64,000 bases of DNA. Source: an uncultured Methylomonas sp. (GTDB lineage: Bacteria; Pseudomonadota; Gammaproteobacteria; Methylococcales; Methylomonadaceae). Both the position numbers and the translations under genes were made by a program. The stretch lies in the NCBI GenBank assembly GCA_936941155.1, contig CAKZJE010000108.1:52522-116521 (forward strand), read 5' to 3'. Of the stretch, positions 49,433-60,800 are shown piece by piece; within the stretch, counting starts at the first letter, position 1, and each line of letters opens with the position of its first letter. The notes under the pieces are model-generated. The model saw nothing but the letters and a program-made list of their open reading frames with translations. It had not been told where the DNA came from and searched no databases.

Positions 49433-50300
49433 AAAGTTGTCAATCGCTTGGTGGAATACAGGATTATCTCCTTCTGCCAAATCAAGGGCGACTGATGAAC
49501 AGAGAAATATTGCAATTCAAGTTATTCAATATTTGTTATTGGTAGAAAAAATTGATTTTTTAGTCTTAGGCGAAATAGCCGAAGAAGATATTTTTACATT
49601 TCAGCAAATACAGAACTTTAAAAATTATAGAATTAAAAGCGGCGTTTCTAAGATAGGTCATATTGCTTTTGACACTTGCTTTATTTATCGCCCAGATAAA
49701 ATAACCGTTGCGAGTATTGATGATATAGACACAGGACGAAGTGGTGCAAAACTAAAAATTGCTCAAAAACTGGTTTTACGAGTAGCAATAACTGAGCAGC
49801 CTTTTTATTTATTTGTTTCGCATTGGAAAAGTTGGCTTTATTGTCCTGAAAATAGTCCTGATAGACAAACATTAGGAATGTTGTTGAGGCAGGAAGTTGA
49901 TAAGATTTTATCCGATAATAACTCAGAATTTATTGTTTTAGTTGGAGATTATAACGATGAACCTTTTCATGCTTCGTTAGCAGATCAACTTGAGGCAACA
50001 AGAGATAAAGCACTGGTAAAACGTAAACCAAATTTACTTTACAATCCGTTTTGGCAACATTTAACTTACTCGGATGTTAATTTAAGTTACGCAGGAACGC
50101 ATTATTACAAAAGCGGAGGGACAACAAAATGGCGTACTTTTGACCAAATTATCGTTTCTTCAGCTTTGTTAGATAATGAACTGCAACTTAATGAAACAGA
50201 AACAGGAATTGTGCATATCCCAGATTATTTAAAACAGGTTAAAGACAGCAAAACAATTTTTGACCATCTTCCTGTTAAAACAACAATTGAAAAGGTGTAA
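49425..50300 (+). CDS. Endonuclease/exonuclease/phosphatase-family protein
   Basis: 291 residues from the ATG at 49425, which overlaps the previous gene. EEP-fold motifs: WWNTG at the start (Asn), VLGEIAEEDI (metal Glu), FVSHWKSW (catalytic His), LVGDYNDEPFHASL (D-x-N) and a C-terminal FDHLPVKT (Asp-His). These are the catalytic residues of DNase I/exonuclease III-like enzymes, so a phosphodiesterase is likely. No signal peptide. Two bases before the last gene of the cassette. Confidence 0.8.
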   Translation: MTEKLSIAWWNTGLSPSAKSRATDEQRNIAIQVIQYLLLVEKIDFLVLGEIAEEDIFTFQQIQNFKNYRIKSGVSKIGHIAFDTCFIYRPDKITVASIDDIDTGRSGAKLKIAQKLVLRVAITEQPFYLFVSHWKSWLYCPENSPDRQTLGMLLRQEVDKILSDNNSEFIVLVGDYNDEPFHASLADQLEATRDKALVKRKPNLLYNPFWQHLTYSDVNLSYAGTHYYKSGGTTKWRTFDQIIVSSALLDNELQLNETETGIVHIPDYLKQVKDSKTIFDHLPVKTTIEKV

Positions 50301-50302
50301 AA

Positions 50303-50722
50303 ATGGTTGATTTTATTGAAGCATTTAAACAAGGACAACTAGCTGCTGAAAGAGTCAAAAATAATAATCAGGAAATAGATTATGTTTTTAAAAGATTAAA
50401 TGAACAACTTGCTCAAGCTACAGAAGGAAAAATTCAATTAAACATCGAAGAGATTGAAGACTTGAGTAAACAGCCATATGTAACAAATAATGGTGAACCA
50501 ATTTGGCCTGTTGACTATCTTGCAATTTGTGCTGACCATAAAGAGTTGGCTCGATGGGAAAAAGGCAGAGAAGGCTATCCGTGTAAAATCACGATTGGCA
50601 ACAAACAGCATTATTGTGAAGATAAAACCGAATTAGAACAAACTTTAGCCTTAATGCTACAAGACCCTATTGTTGCTGAAACTTTAGCTAGTCTAATGCG
50701 CCTTTCAACTAATCAACAATAA
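50303..50722 (+). CDS. Small hypothetical partner of the nuclease cassette
   Basis: 139 residues, starting 2 bases after the EEP stop. The N-terminal third is helical (FKQGQLAAERVKNNNQEI), with an acidic centre and IWPVDYLAICADHKELARWEKG. No family known to me and no catalytic motif. Position alone suggests a regulator or subunit of the neighbouring nucleases. Confidence 0.65.
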   Translation: MVDFIEAFKQGQLAAERVKNNNQEIDYVFKRLNEQLAQATEGKIQLNIEEIEDLSKQPYVTNNGEPIWPVDYLAICADHKELARWEKGREGYPCKITIGNKQHYCEDKTELEQTLALMLQDPIVAETLASLMRLSTNQQ

Positions 50723-50872
50723 TTTCTATTTTTAAGACTGAAAATGCCTGTTTTATAGGTTGATTAAGAAAAATGACACCATAAACTTTCACAGTCTTAT
50801 TCTCATTCTTAAAAAGTTTGTTATTCGATAAAACAAAAATCTCACCCTATTAAAAACTGATGCTTTAGCCTT

Positions 50873-52012
50873 ATGTCACCTAACAACAGCTTTTTTGAAA
50901 ATCTCACTCCCATAGACGGTTTCAACGACACCCAAAATCAAAGCGGATGTGTTGCAGTGCCGGAAGGCTGGTTTTTATTTATCACCGACATCAAAGGCTC
51001 AACAAACGCGATTCGCTCAGGAAAATACCGTGATGTGAACAGAGCCGGAGCTTTGTGCATATTGGCAATTGTCAACAGCGACTACTACCACAAAATCCCG
51101 TTTATTTTTGGCGGCGATGGCATTATGTTTTTAGTGCCGCCCTCAGCATTAGCCTTGTTTTCAGACCTCATGTGCGCTGTGCGAGACTTTACCCGCGAGG
51201 TATTAAAATTAGATTTGCGCGTAGGAGCTGTGCCTGTTCGCAGTCTTTATCAAGCCGGAAAACAATTAGCCGTGGGCAAATTAAAATTTGGATATGGCGG
51301 CTGCTCAGCAGTATTTGAAGGTGATGGCATTGATTTTGCTGAGATTTTAGTAAAATCACAAAATTCCGAACATTTACTCTCAGCGACTCATATCAGCCAT
51401 ACAAAAGTGAATTTTGACGGTTTTTTCTGTCCCTTTGCAGACATTCCAAGCCTGCAAGGACATGTGATGGCGTTGATAATTAAACCGCTGAAGCGCAATT
51501 GGCATGAGGTTGCAGAAGAATTATTTAAGTATATTGGCGATGAAAATCTGCATCATCCATTAGATGCAAAAAGACTCAGAGTCAATAACGCCGCACATAA
51601 TGTGAATGTGAACGCCGCGATTATTTCTGGCAAAAACAAAGGTTTAAAATATTATTGGCGCAGATTGGCTCTTTCTACGAAATTTTTATTATTAAAACGC
51701 CCGTCAGAACAAGAAAAAATTACCCAAGCAGCGTACACTCAGATGATTCCTGCATCAGATTATCGAAAATATGACGGGCACTATAAAATTGTGTTCCGTT
51801 GTGACCGTAAAACGATTAACGAGGTGATGGGCTGGCTCACAGAACAAGAAGAGCGAGGCAATTTCTTATTCGGCTGCCATTTGACCAATCGAAGCATTAT
51901 GACTTGCCTATTTAACGGCAAAGGTGATGAGCGAGAACTGCATTTAATTGATGCTGCTGACGGCGGATATGCTTTAGCAGCAACAATGTTGAAACAAAAA
52001 CTATACCCTTAA
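50873..52012 (+). CDS. DUF3095 protein, adenylate-cyclase-like fold
   Basis: 379 residues. FLFITDIKGSTNAIRSG followed by FGGDGIMFLVPP reproduce the metal-binding Asp and GGDG loop of class III nucleotide cyclases in the DUF3095 family. Whether it makes a nucleotide signal is unknown. No signal peptide or transmembrane segment. Its stop is 23 bases before mtkA, so it may share the transcript with serine-cycle genes; a regulatory link is only inference. Confidence 0.75.
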   Translation: MSPNNSFFENLTPIDGFNDTQNQSGCVAVPEGWFLFITDIKGSTNAIRSGKYRDVNRAGALCILAIVNSDYYHKIPFIFGGDGIMFLVPPSALALFSDLMCAVRDFTREVLKLDLRVGAVPVRSLYQAGKQLAVGKLKFGYGGCSAVFEGDGIDFAEILVKSQNSEHLLSATHISHTKVNFDGFFCPFADIPSLQGHVMALIIKPLKRNWHEVAEELFKYIGDENLHHPLDAKRLRVNNAAHNVNVNAAIISGKNKGLKYYWRRLALSTKFLLLKRPSEQEKITQAAYTQMIPASDYRKYDGHYKIVFRCDRKTINEVMGWLTEQEERGNFLFGCHLTNRSIMTCLFNGKGDERELHLIDAADGGYALAATMLKQKLYP

Positions 52013-52035
52013 CATAAAACAACACAGGAGAAGCT

Positions 52036-53223
52036 GTGGATATTCATGAATATCAAGCAAAAGAAATATTGGCAGGCTATGGGATTAAAATCGCGGAAGG
52101 CGGTTTAGCATACAGCCCTGAAGAAGCAGTACAACGCGCTCGCGAAATCGGCGGCAATGTTTGGGCTGTAAAAGCGCAGATTCATTCTGGTGCACGCGGT
52201 AAAGCGGGCGGGATTAAAATTTGTAAAACACATGAAGAAGTGGCTGCTGCTGCCGAACATTTATTAGGCAAACGCTTGGTGACTCACCAAACTGGCGCGG
52301 CAGGTAAAATTTGCCACAGACTTTATGTTGAAGCTGGAACTGATATTGCAAAAGAATTGTATTTAAGCTTTTTGATTGACCGTGAACACGAGCGCATTGT
52401 GATGATTGGTTCTGCGCAAGGTGGGATGGATATTGAAGAGTTAGCGGTGACACAACCGGATGCGATTAAAAAAATTCATATTGAACCTGCGGTTGGGATG
52501 CAGGATTTTCAAGCGCGTGAAATGGCGTTCGCACTGGGTTTACCTGCAACCATGCTAAGTCATGCGGTAAAAACCATTAAAGGTTGCTATCGTGCCATGC
52601 GTGAACTTGATGCAAACATGATTGAAATCAATCCTTTAGTGATCACTGCAAGTGGTAAGTTAGTTGCGGTGGATGCAAAAATGGGCTTTGATGACAACGC
52701 GCTGTTTAGGCAAGTAAAAATCGCTGAACTCCGCGACAAAACTCAAGAAGACCCACGCGAAATGGCAGCATCAGATCGTGGTTTAAGCTATGTGGGATTA
52801 GACGGTGACATCGGCTGCATGATTAACGGTGCAGGTTTGGCAATGGCAACGATGGATATGATTAAATTAGCCGGTGGTGAGCCAGCTAATTTCTTGGACG
52901 TTGGCGGTGGCGCATCGGCAGAACGCACTGAAAAAGCCTTCCGTTTGGTTTTAGCCGATAAAAATGTGAAAGCGATGTTGGTGAATATTTTCGCAGGGAT
53001 CAATCGTTGCGACTGGATTGCCGAAGGCGTGGTTGAGGCTGTGAAAAAAATCGACATGCAGATTCCATTGATTGTGCGTTTATCCGGCACTAACGTGGAA
53101 CAAGGTCGAAAAATTATTGCAGAGAGTGGTTTGCCGATTATTACCGCAGAAACCTTAGCAGAGGCGGCAGAAAAAGCAGTACAAGCGCGGAATGAAGTTG
53201 TAGCAAAAGAAGGAGCGAACTAA
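52036..53223 (+). CDS. mtkA: Malate-CoA ligase (malate thiokinase) beta subunit
   Basis: 395 residues, starting at GTG (CAGGAG 5 bases before). SucC-like: [16 protein letters not shown] start, [19 protein letters not shown]-grasp motif, EINPLVIT and [15 protein letters not shown]. It activates malate to malyl-CoA with MtkB in the serine cycle; malyl-CoA lyase is 5 kb upstream. The succinyl-CoA synthetase alternative is disfavoured by the lyase and aminotransferase neighbours. Confidence 0.9.
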   Translation: MDIHEYQAKEILAGYGIKIAEGGLAYSPEEAVQRAREIGGNVWAVKAQIHSGARGKAGGIKICKTHEEVAAAAEHLLGKRLVTHQTGAAGKICHRLYVEAGTDIAKELYLSFLIDREHERIVMIGSAQGGMDIEELAVTQPDAIKKIHIEPAVGMQDFQAREMAFALGLPATMLSHAVKTIKGCYRAMRELDANMIEINPLVITASGKLVAVDAKMGFDDNALFRQVKIAELRDKTQEDPREMAASDRGLSYVGLDGDIGCMINGAGLAMATMDMIKLAGGEPANFLDVGGGASAERTEKAFRLVLADKNVKAMLVNIFAGINRCDWIAEGVVEAVKKIDMQIPLIVRLSGTNVEQGRKIIAESGLPIITAETLAEAAEKAVQARNEVVAKEGAN

Positions 53224-54110
53224 TGGCTATTTTAATTAACGAAACCACCCGCATCATCGTTCAAGGGTTTACTGGCAAAATCGGTAGTTTTCATGCGCAA
53301 GACATGATTAATTATGGCTCTAACGTGGTTGGTGGCGTGACACCGGGCAAGGGTGGACAAAAACATTTAGATCGTCCGGTGTTTGATACAGTTAAAGAAG
53401 CGGTGGAACAAGCGGGCGCAGAAGCGAGTATTATTTTTGTGCCGCCTGCATTTGCGGCAGACTCGATTATGGAAGCGGCAGATGCTGGGATTAAATATTG
53501 CGTGGCGATTACTGACGGTATTCCGACGCAAGACATGATGCGGATTAAAATTTATTTAAGCCGTTTTCCTAAAGAAGAAAGAATGATTTTAACGGGCCCA
53601 AATTGTGCTGGAACAATCAGTCCAGAACGTGCGATGCTGGGGATTATGCCCGGACATATTTATCAACAAGGTAATGTTGGCATTGTTGGGCGTTCAGGTA
53701 CATTAGGTTATGAAGCTGCTGACCAAATGAAACGCTTGAATATCGGAGTTTCGACATCGGTGGGCATTGGTGGCGATCCAATCAATGGCAGTTCACATCG
53801 TGATATTCTGGAAAAATTTGAGCAAGACCCAGAAACCAAAGTTATTATGATGATTGGTGAAATCGGCGGGCCGCAAGAAGTGGAAGCGGGTATTTTCGCA
53901 AAAGAAAATATGACTAAACCTGTGATTGCGTATATTGCTGGATTAACCGCACCCGAAGGACGACGCATGGGTCATGCCGGTGCGATTATTTCTGCAGCAG
54001 GTGAAAGTGCGGCAGAAAAAGTCGCGATATTACGCGAGTTAGGTGTCACGATTGCACCTACGCCATCAGCAATGGGTGAAACGATTGCGCAAGTATTAGC
54101 AAAACTGTAA
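53223..54110 (+). CDS. mtkB: Malate-CoA ligase alpha subunit
   Basis: 295 residues. SucD-like: VQGFTGKIGSFHAQ CoA site, GPNCAGTISP, GRSGTLGYEAADQM, and the active-site His in RRMGHAGAI (about H251). TAATG overlap with mtkA couples their translation. Forms the heterotetramer with MtkA. A terminator-like hairpin pair follows. Confidence 0.92.
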   Translation: MAILINETTRIIVQGFTGKIGSFHAQDMINYGSNVVGGVTPGKGGQKHLDRPVFDTVKEAVEQAGAEASIIFVPPAFAADSIMEAADAGIKYCVAITDGIPTQDMMRIKIYLSRFPKEERMILTGPNCAGTISPERAMLGIMPGHIYQQGNVGIVGRSGTLGYEAADQMKRLNIGVSTSVGIGGDPINGSSHRDILEKFEQDPETKVIMMIGEIGGPQEVEAGIFAKENMTKPVIAYIAGLTAPEGRRMGHAGAIISAAGESAAEKVAILRELGVTIAPTPSAMGETIAQVLAKL

Positions 54111-54118
54111 GCCTTACG

Positions 54119-54146
54119 ATTGCCAGTTCTGTAAAAGACTGGCAAT
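54119..54146. terminator. Hairpin after mtkB
   Basis: ATTGCCAGT and ACTGGCAAT with a 10-base loop, without a T-run. Confidence 0.5.
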
Positions 54147-54165
54147 TATGCAGCTTTCCAAACTT

Positions 54166-54205
54166 AAAGCCGTGTTCTGTTTAGACAAAATACGGCTTTT
54201 TTATG
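54166..54205 (+). terminator. Terminator after mtkAB
   Basis: AAAGCCGT and ACGGCTTT with additional inner pairing, running into TTTTTT. Confidence 0.7.
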
Positions 54206-54302
54206 ATACTCTCCTTCAAGAATTCTGTGAGCTCAACGCTTCAATTTCCTGAACTCACTTTGTATAACTAACACTTTCCACACAGCGCGAGAACTTCAAA
54301 TC

Positions 54303-54650
54303 ATGAAAGATCAACTTATTACTAGCACCCAAAGCAGTGATATTTTTTCTGCGGCATTTTTGCTTCCTAATGTCGGTGCGCCTTTTGTTATTGGGTTAGC
54401 GGTCGGTTATTTTGCCAAAAAAATGCTGCGCCTGGCTTTGTTTATTGGTGGTGGCGCAATAGTGCTGATGTTTGTCAGTGAATATTACGGCTTTTTCACG
54501 CTCAGCGATGCTAGTTTGCAACATGCAGCGACCGTTGCAACAGAAACAGCGGAAAGTTCTGGAAACTTTTTAATTAATCGTCTGTCAAGCATCACCGGAA
54601 AAGGAATGAGTTCAGTCGCGGGTTTTTATTGTGGTTTAAAAATGGGTTAA
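54303..54650 (+). CDS. FUN14-like small membrane protein
   Basis: 115 residues. Two hydrophobic helices (~28-36 with GLAVGYFAKK and ~46-66) separated by a short Lys turn, then a soluble stretch and a final GFYCGLKMG. The pattern FVIGLAVGYFAKKMLRLAL (in parts) and the Gly-rich end match bacterial FUN14-family proteins. The function of these in bacteria is unknown. It is the last gene before the polyketide synthase but has its own spacing of 185 bases. Confidence 0.7.
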   Translation: MKDQLITSTQSSDIFSAAFLLPNVGAPFVIGLAVGYFAKKMLRLALFIGGGAIVLMFVSEYYGFFTLSDASLQHAATVATETAESSGNFLINRLSSITGKGMSSVAGFYCGLKMG

Positions 54651-54835
54651 AGCTTTTTCAACTTTGTAGAGTAAGAATTTTTCCTTTTGTACTGCAAAAA
54701 AAGTCATTAGCATCACAAAAACAGAAGCTGTCTTAGAATTGCAATTCTACTGAGCTAACCATTTAGTGGATAATGCTAAGACTTGGAAGCGTACATATTT
54801 GACGCACTTATCCGTTTGAATAGAGAGTTAACAGA

Positions 54836-57800
54836 TTGAGTAATTACAAGAAAATAGCTATTGTTGGTGTTGCCTGCCGTTTCCCCGGAGGAGTCGAAAA
54901 TCTGGAGGATTACTGGCAAATTTTAAAAAATGGCGCGGACGCAGTGACCGAAATCCCAGACTCGCGTTGGAGCAAAGCTATCTATGGGCATCCAAAACGT
55001 AAAGTGGCAGGACGTAGTTATACTTGGGCTGCGGGAGTATTGCCACATGTTGACGAATTTGAAGCCGCGTTTTTTAACATCTCTCGTCGTGAAGCGGAAC
55101 AAATGGATCCGCAGCAACGCCTATTGTTGGAATTAACGTGGGAGGCGTTTGAAGACGGTGGATTGCATCCGCAAAAATTCGCAGGTTCAAATTGTGGCGT
55201 GTTTATCGGAATCGGCAGCAATGAATATTCGCAGCATAAAACCGATGATATTGCAGGGGTTGATACTTACTTTATGACTGGCGCAACTGCCAGCATTGCC
55301 TCAAATCGTATTTCATATATTTTTGATTTACATGGCCCTAGCATGTCGGTGGACACAGCTTGTTCATCATCTCTGTTTGCGCTACATCAAGCGTGCAACA
55401 GTATCCGCAACGGTGAAGCGAGCATGGCGATTGCCGGTGGCGTGAATATGCTGTTGCATCCGATGGGATTCATCGGTTTTTCCAAAGCTTCTATGTTATC
55501 GCCAAATGGACGCTGCAAAGCCTTTGATGCTTCGGGTGATGGCTATGTACGCTCGGAAGGAGCTGGAATTGTTATTTTAAAACCATTGGAGCAAGCCGAA
55601 GCCGATGGCGATAAAATCTACGCAGTTATTCTCGCTTCCGGCATCAATTGTGATGGTAAAACCAGCAGCATGACGGTGCCTAGTTCACAAGCGCAAGCAC
55701 AGTTATTGCAAGAAATTTATAACAAAGCTGACGTTGATATTAACGAAATTGCTTACGTCGAGGCGCACGGCACAGGAACAGCCGTAGGTGATCCGTTAGA
55801 AGCAAAAGGTTTAAGCCTTGCTTTGGGCAGTCAGCGCGACCAAGGCAATCCACTGCTGATAGGTTCTGCAAAAACTAATCTCGGACATTTAGAAGTTGCC
55901 TCCGGTATGGCGGGTTTATTAAAAACCATTCTTTGCCTGAAAAATCGGGCAATTCCACAGAATTTACATTACAAACTTCCCAATCCACATATTGATTTTC
56001 AAGATTGGAACTTGAAAGTCGTCGATAAATTTCTGCCACTGTCAGACAGCGCGAAACCGTTATTAATGGGTGTGAACTCCTTTGGTTTTGGCGGTGCAAA
56101 TGCGCATGTGATTCTGGAAGAGTATCCGCGCGAATCGGCAAACGTTGTTTATCACACCAAAAACATTCCACCGCTATTTCTATCTGCTCGCAAAGATACT
56201 GCTTTAGCTGATTTAGCGATGAAATATGCCGACTTAATCAGTAAAGCAGATGTTGCGCATTATTATGATATTGCGTGGTCAGCTCTGACACATCGACAAT
56301 TATTGGAACAGCGCGTCGCGATTTTTGCTGATGATAAAGCCTCGATTGTGAAAAATTTGCGCTTATTTGCGCAAGGTGAAACCGCTGACGGTATTGTTAC
56401 TAGTGAAGCTGTCACAACTCACTCACAATTGGCGTTTGTATATTCAGGTAATGGTTGTCAATGGTTAGGGATGGGCTGCATCCTGTTTAAAGAAAATAAA
56501 ATCTTTCGCAACACGGTGAAAGAAATTGATAAACATTGGCAAAACTACGCGGATTTTTCCATTGAAGAAGAGTTGTTTGCCAGCAAAGATAATCAAAAAT
56601 TACATTTAACGGAAGTTGCACAACCTGTGCTGTTTGCTTTTCAAGTAGCCTTAACGCGAATGTTGCAATCGTTTGGATTAAATGCAACAGCGGCTTTTGG
56701 ACATAGTGTCGGTGAAATTGCGGCGGCTTGGGTCAGTGGCGCACTTTCATTAAAACAAGCCGTGCATGTGATTTATGAACGCAGTTTTGCCCAAGCACAA
56801 ACACAAGGACAAGGCAAAATGGCGGCGGTGGGATTATCCGCAGCGCAAATGCAAGAAAAACTTGTCGCGTTAAAAATGGCGGACGACGTGGTGATTGCCG
56901 GGATTAATAGCCCTAGTTCTGTCACCATTTCTGGTGATGAATCGCTCTTAAAAGAGTTAGAAACGCAATTGTTGGCGGAAAATATTTTTGTGCGCCTGTT
57001 AGATTTAGATTATGCGTTTCACAGTCCTTATATGGATCCGATTGAAGAGCGGGTTTTAAAAGGCTTGGCAAAATTAAAACCCAGTGCCAGCAAAAAAATG
57101 CGCTTTATTTCCACCGTCACGGGCACAGAGTTAGCGGGAAATACGCTTGATGCCAAATACTGGTGGCAAAATATTCGCCATCCTGTGGAATTTTCTGCGG
57201 CGGCAAATACCTTAATTGCTGATGGCGTGACGCTGTTTGTAGAAATTGGTGCGCATCCTGTGTTGTGTCGTTATCTTGAACAATGTTTGCAAGCGGCTGA
57301 AAAAACTGGCAAAGCGATTAGCACGATTAAGCGTCAAGAAGAATCGGTGAGTAAAAGCTTAGCGGTTGTGTATAAAGCTTATTTGTCTGGCGCAACTATT
57401 GATCTTGCGGTTGCTTTTCCCCATGCAGGAAAGTTTGTAGATTTACCGTCTTATCCTTGGCAACGTGAAAGTTATTGGCATCAACCCACTGAAAGCTCCT
57501 ATGGTTTGGTGGCTCGTCAGCTTGACCATCCGTTGTTGGGCTATCGTCTGAAAGATGCAAAAGCGAGTTGGGAAAATGCTTTAGATACCGCGCTGATGCC
57601 TTGGCTTGCCGATCACGAAGTGGGTGGTGTTGCGGTGATGCCAGCTGCTGGTTATGTTGAAATGGCATTAGCCGCTTCAAAAATCTGGTTCGGCGGCACG
57701 GATTTTGAATTTGAAGAGTTTGATATTAGCTCGCCAATGGTGCTCGATAGCGAACATTTAAAAGTATTTAATCTCAATCTGAATCCAACCGAAGGCTCGT

Positions 57801-60800
57801 TTTCGATTAGCAGTCGTGATTATGCAGCAAGCAATGTGACTGGACGTTTGCTCGGTGTGCCGATGCAAAAACAACCGCGATTGGTTTCCATTGCGCCAAC
57901 ATTGGCAGATGCGCCGATAAAACACACCGCTGCCGAACATTATCAGCTTACGCAAGCTGTGGGATTAAATTACGGCGCGGCTTTTCAAGGCATTAAACAA
58001 GTTTGGATATGGCCAAGCGAAAAAATGGCGTGGGCGCGTTTGACTATGCCTGAAATGCTGAAAAAAGAAGCGGAGCAATATTTGCTGCATCCTGCTTTGT
58101 TAGATAGCTGTTTTCAATTGCTGGTGGATTTATTTTGCGAACAAATTATCGGCGGACATTTGCAAGCGATGATTCCGGTTCGGGTTGGAAAATTGCGATT
58201 TTATGGCGGACACGCACAACCGAAATGGGGAAAAGTCGAGTTAAAACGCTATAGTCACCGTTCAGTTGTCGCGGATTTTACGGTGTTAGATAAGGACTAC
58301 AACACCATTGCGGTGCTAACGGGCGTGCGGTTTCGCTCAGTGAGTTTTGTGAAAGGCGCGGAGCATTATCCAGCTACTTATGTGTATGCCAATAAATTGT
58401 TGCCGCACAGCAATCCCTATCTACCAAGCCCGCTACCTACGTTCAAAGTATTGTGCAATTCTGCATTGAATCACTTAAAAAATCAGGAAGCGCAATTAAA
58501 ACGCGAACAACATTTTAACGAAGTTCTGCCGCTGTTTGATATTTTAGTCACCGCGTATTGCTTTGAAGCGGTACAAGAACTCATGCAAGAGCAAAACCAG
58601 TGTTCTGTGAGTCAATTAGTCACAAACAATGCGATTGTGGAAGAGCAAGTGGATTTATTGCTGAAAATCTTAAGCATTGTGCAAGAAGATAATTTAGCGG
58701 TGTATCAAGCGGATAAATGGTCACTGGTTAATGATGCAGAAATGCCTGAGTCCGGTGCGATTTGGCGGACTATTTTGGCAGATTACCCAGATTATTTGCC
58801 TGAATTGGTGTTAATGGCGCAATGCGGTACTCATCTAGTCAATGTTTTAAACGGCAAAACCGCTCCTAGCACTTTATTGTCACCGCCGAAAAGCAGCACA
58901 CAAGAGCATTTGTATGGCTTGTCACGCAGTTGGGAAGTGGCTAATTTAATCATTGTCGATATTTTGAAAAACTGTGTTGCGCAATGGCCGGACAATCGCC
59001 GTTTACGGATTTTGGAAATCGCCAGCGGACACACGGAATTAACGCAAAATTTATTACGCATTTTGCCGGCACACCTTTGCGATTATGTTTTTCTGGATGC
59101 GAATGAAGAAGCGGTTTCTCATGCGCAAGCCATGTTTGAGTCACAAGAGTTTTTCCAGCCGTTGCAGATGAATGTGGAAAACTTGCCAGAAACGTTACCT
59201 GATTTTTTGCAGCCGCATAGTTTTGATATTGTTATCACTACAAATACATTGCATAAACTCAATGATTTAGAAAAAACATTAACGCATATCAAGCAATTTT
59301 TAGTCAGCGAAGGCATGTTGCTGATTCAAGAACGCAGCAGCGATAGTTTTACCGATATAAGTTCTGGATTAGAGCCGGACTGGTGGTTGTATAACGAAGA
59401 AAGTGGCGCGGCACAAGCGCGGTTATTAAAACCAGCTGCTTGGACACATTTATTGGAAAATCAAGGGTTTATTGAAGCAAAGCCGTTGATAGAGCCTGAA
59501 GCTTTGGATAATCCATCCGTGTTTGTGATTTTGGCAAAAAATGAATTACTCACAGCACCCGTTGTGGAAACAGCTGCGGCGCAAATGTGGTTGATTTTAT
59601 TGGATGAAACTGACAACTCTTTGGCGTTGTATTCTCAATTAGCGAAAAAATTAACAGAATCAGGACAACACTGTATCGCGCTGCAATCCGGTTTGGAAAC
59701 AACAGTTTTAAATGAAAATCACTTTATTTTTAATCCAGAAGAATCCAATAGTTTAGTAAAAACATTGGCGCAAATAGACCTTTCAGGTTTTAGAAACCTG
59801 GAAGGTCTGAACATTGTGCATTTGCATCACTGGAATATCAGTAGCCCAGCGTTAGACACACAATTTGCAACGCAACGTTGTTTGTTGGCAATGAATGTGT
59901 TGCAAGCGATTGAAAAATTAGCACAAACGCAGGCGGTGTCTTTTTGGTTGGTGACAACAGGCGCGGCGGTTTATGAGTCAGCTGATAGCAAAGAAATAGA
60001 TAGTTACAATCCAACCACGCCGTCACAAGCGACATTGTGGGGCTTCGGGCGCGTGGCAATGAATGAATATCCGCACGTTAATGTTCGTTTGTTAGATTTA
60101 CCGGCGGCGCAATCCGCAACACAAACTGCGAAATTGCTGGCGACGGAATTTTTAGCGGCTGATAACGAAACTGAAGTGGTGATTACGCCATCCGCACGCC
60201 ATGTGTTAAGAATGCAGCGCACACAATTGATAGCGCGTAGCGAAGCAAAAACGGCGGCAAAAAATATTTCGGCGATTGCTTTAGATTTTAAATCAGCCGG
60301 TTCTTTAAATAATTTGTACTGGCGAGCGTTAGCTCCACAACCTGAATTGGCAGCCGACCAAATTCAAATCCGCCCTTACGCAGCTGGCGTGAATTTTCGC
60401 GATGTGATGTATGCAATGGGGATGTTGTCGGATGAAGCGGTTGAAAACGGCTTTGCTGGTGCAACTTTGGGGATGGAGCTTTCTGGTGTAGTCGAGCGGA
60501 TTGGCAAAAACGTGAGTGGTTTTAAACCGGGGGATGAGGTAATTAGTTTTGCCCCTGCCAGTTTTAGTACCCGCGTCATTACTGAAACCACCGCGACGAC
60601 ACTGAAACCTGCGGATTGGTCGCATGAGCAAGCTGCCACGATTCCTGCGGCATTTTTCACCGTTTATTATGCTTTGCATCATTTAGCGCGATTGCAACCG
60701 GGCGAGCGTGTGTTAATTCATGGCGCGGCGGGCGGCGTTGGTTTAGCGGCAATTCAATATGCGCAACACATTGGCGCGGAAATTTTCGCCACCGCAGGTT

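Noticed and set aside
52036..54110. Succinyl-CoA synthetase sucC/sucD
   Set aside because: The genes are of that superfamily, but the neighbouring malyl-CoA lyase and serine-glyoxylate aminotransferase favour malate-CoA ligase; sequence alone is not decisive.
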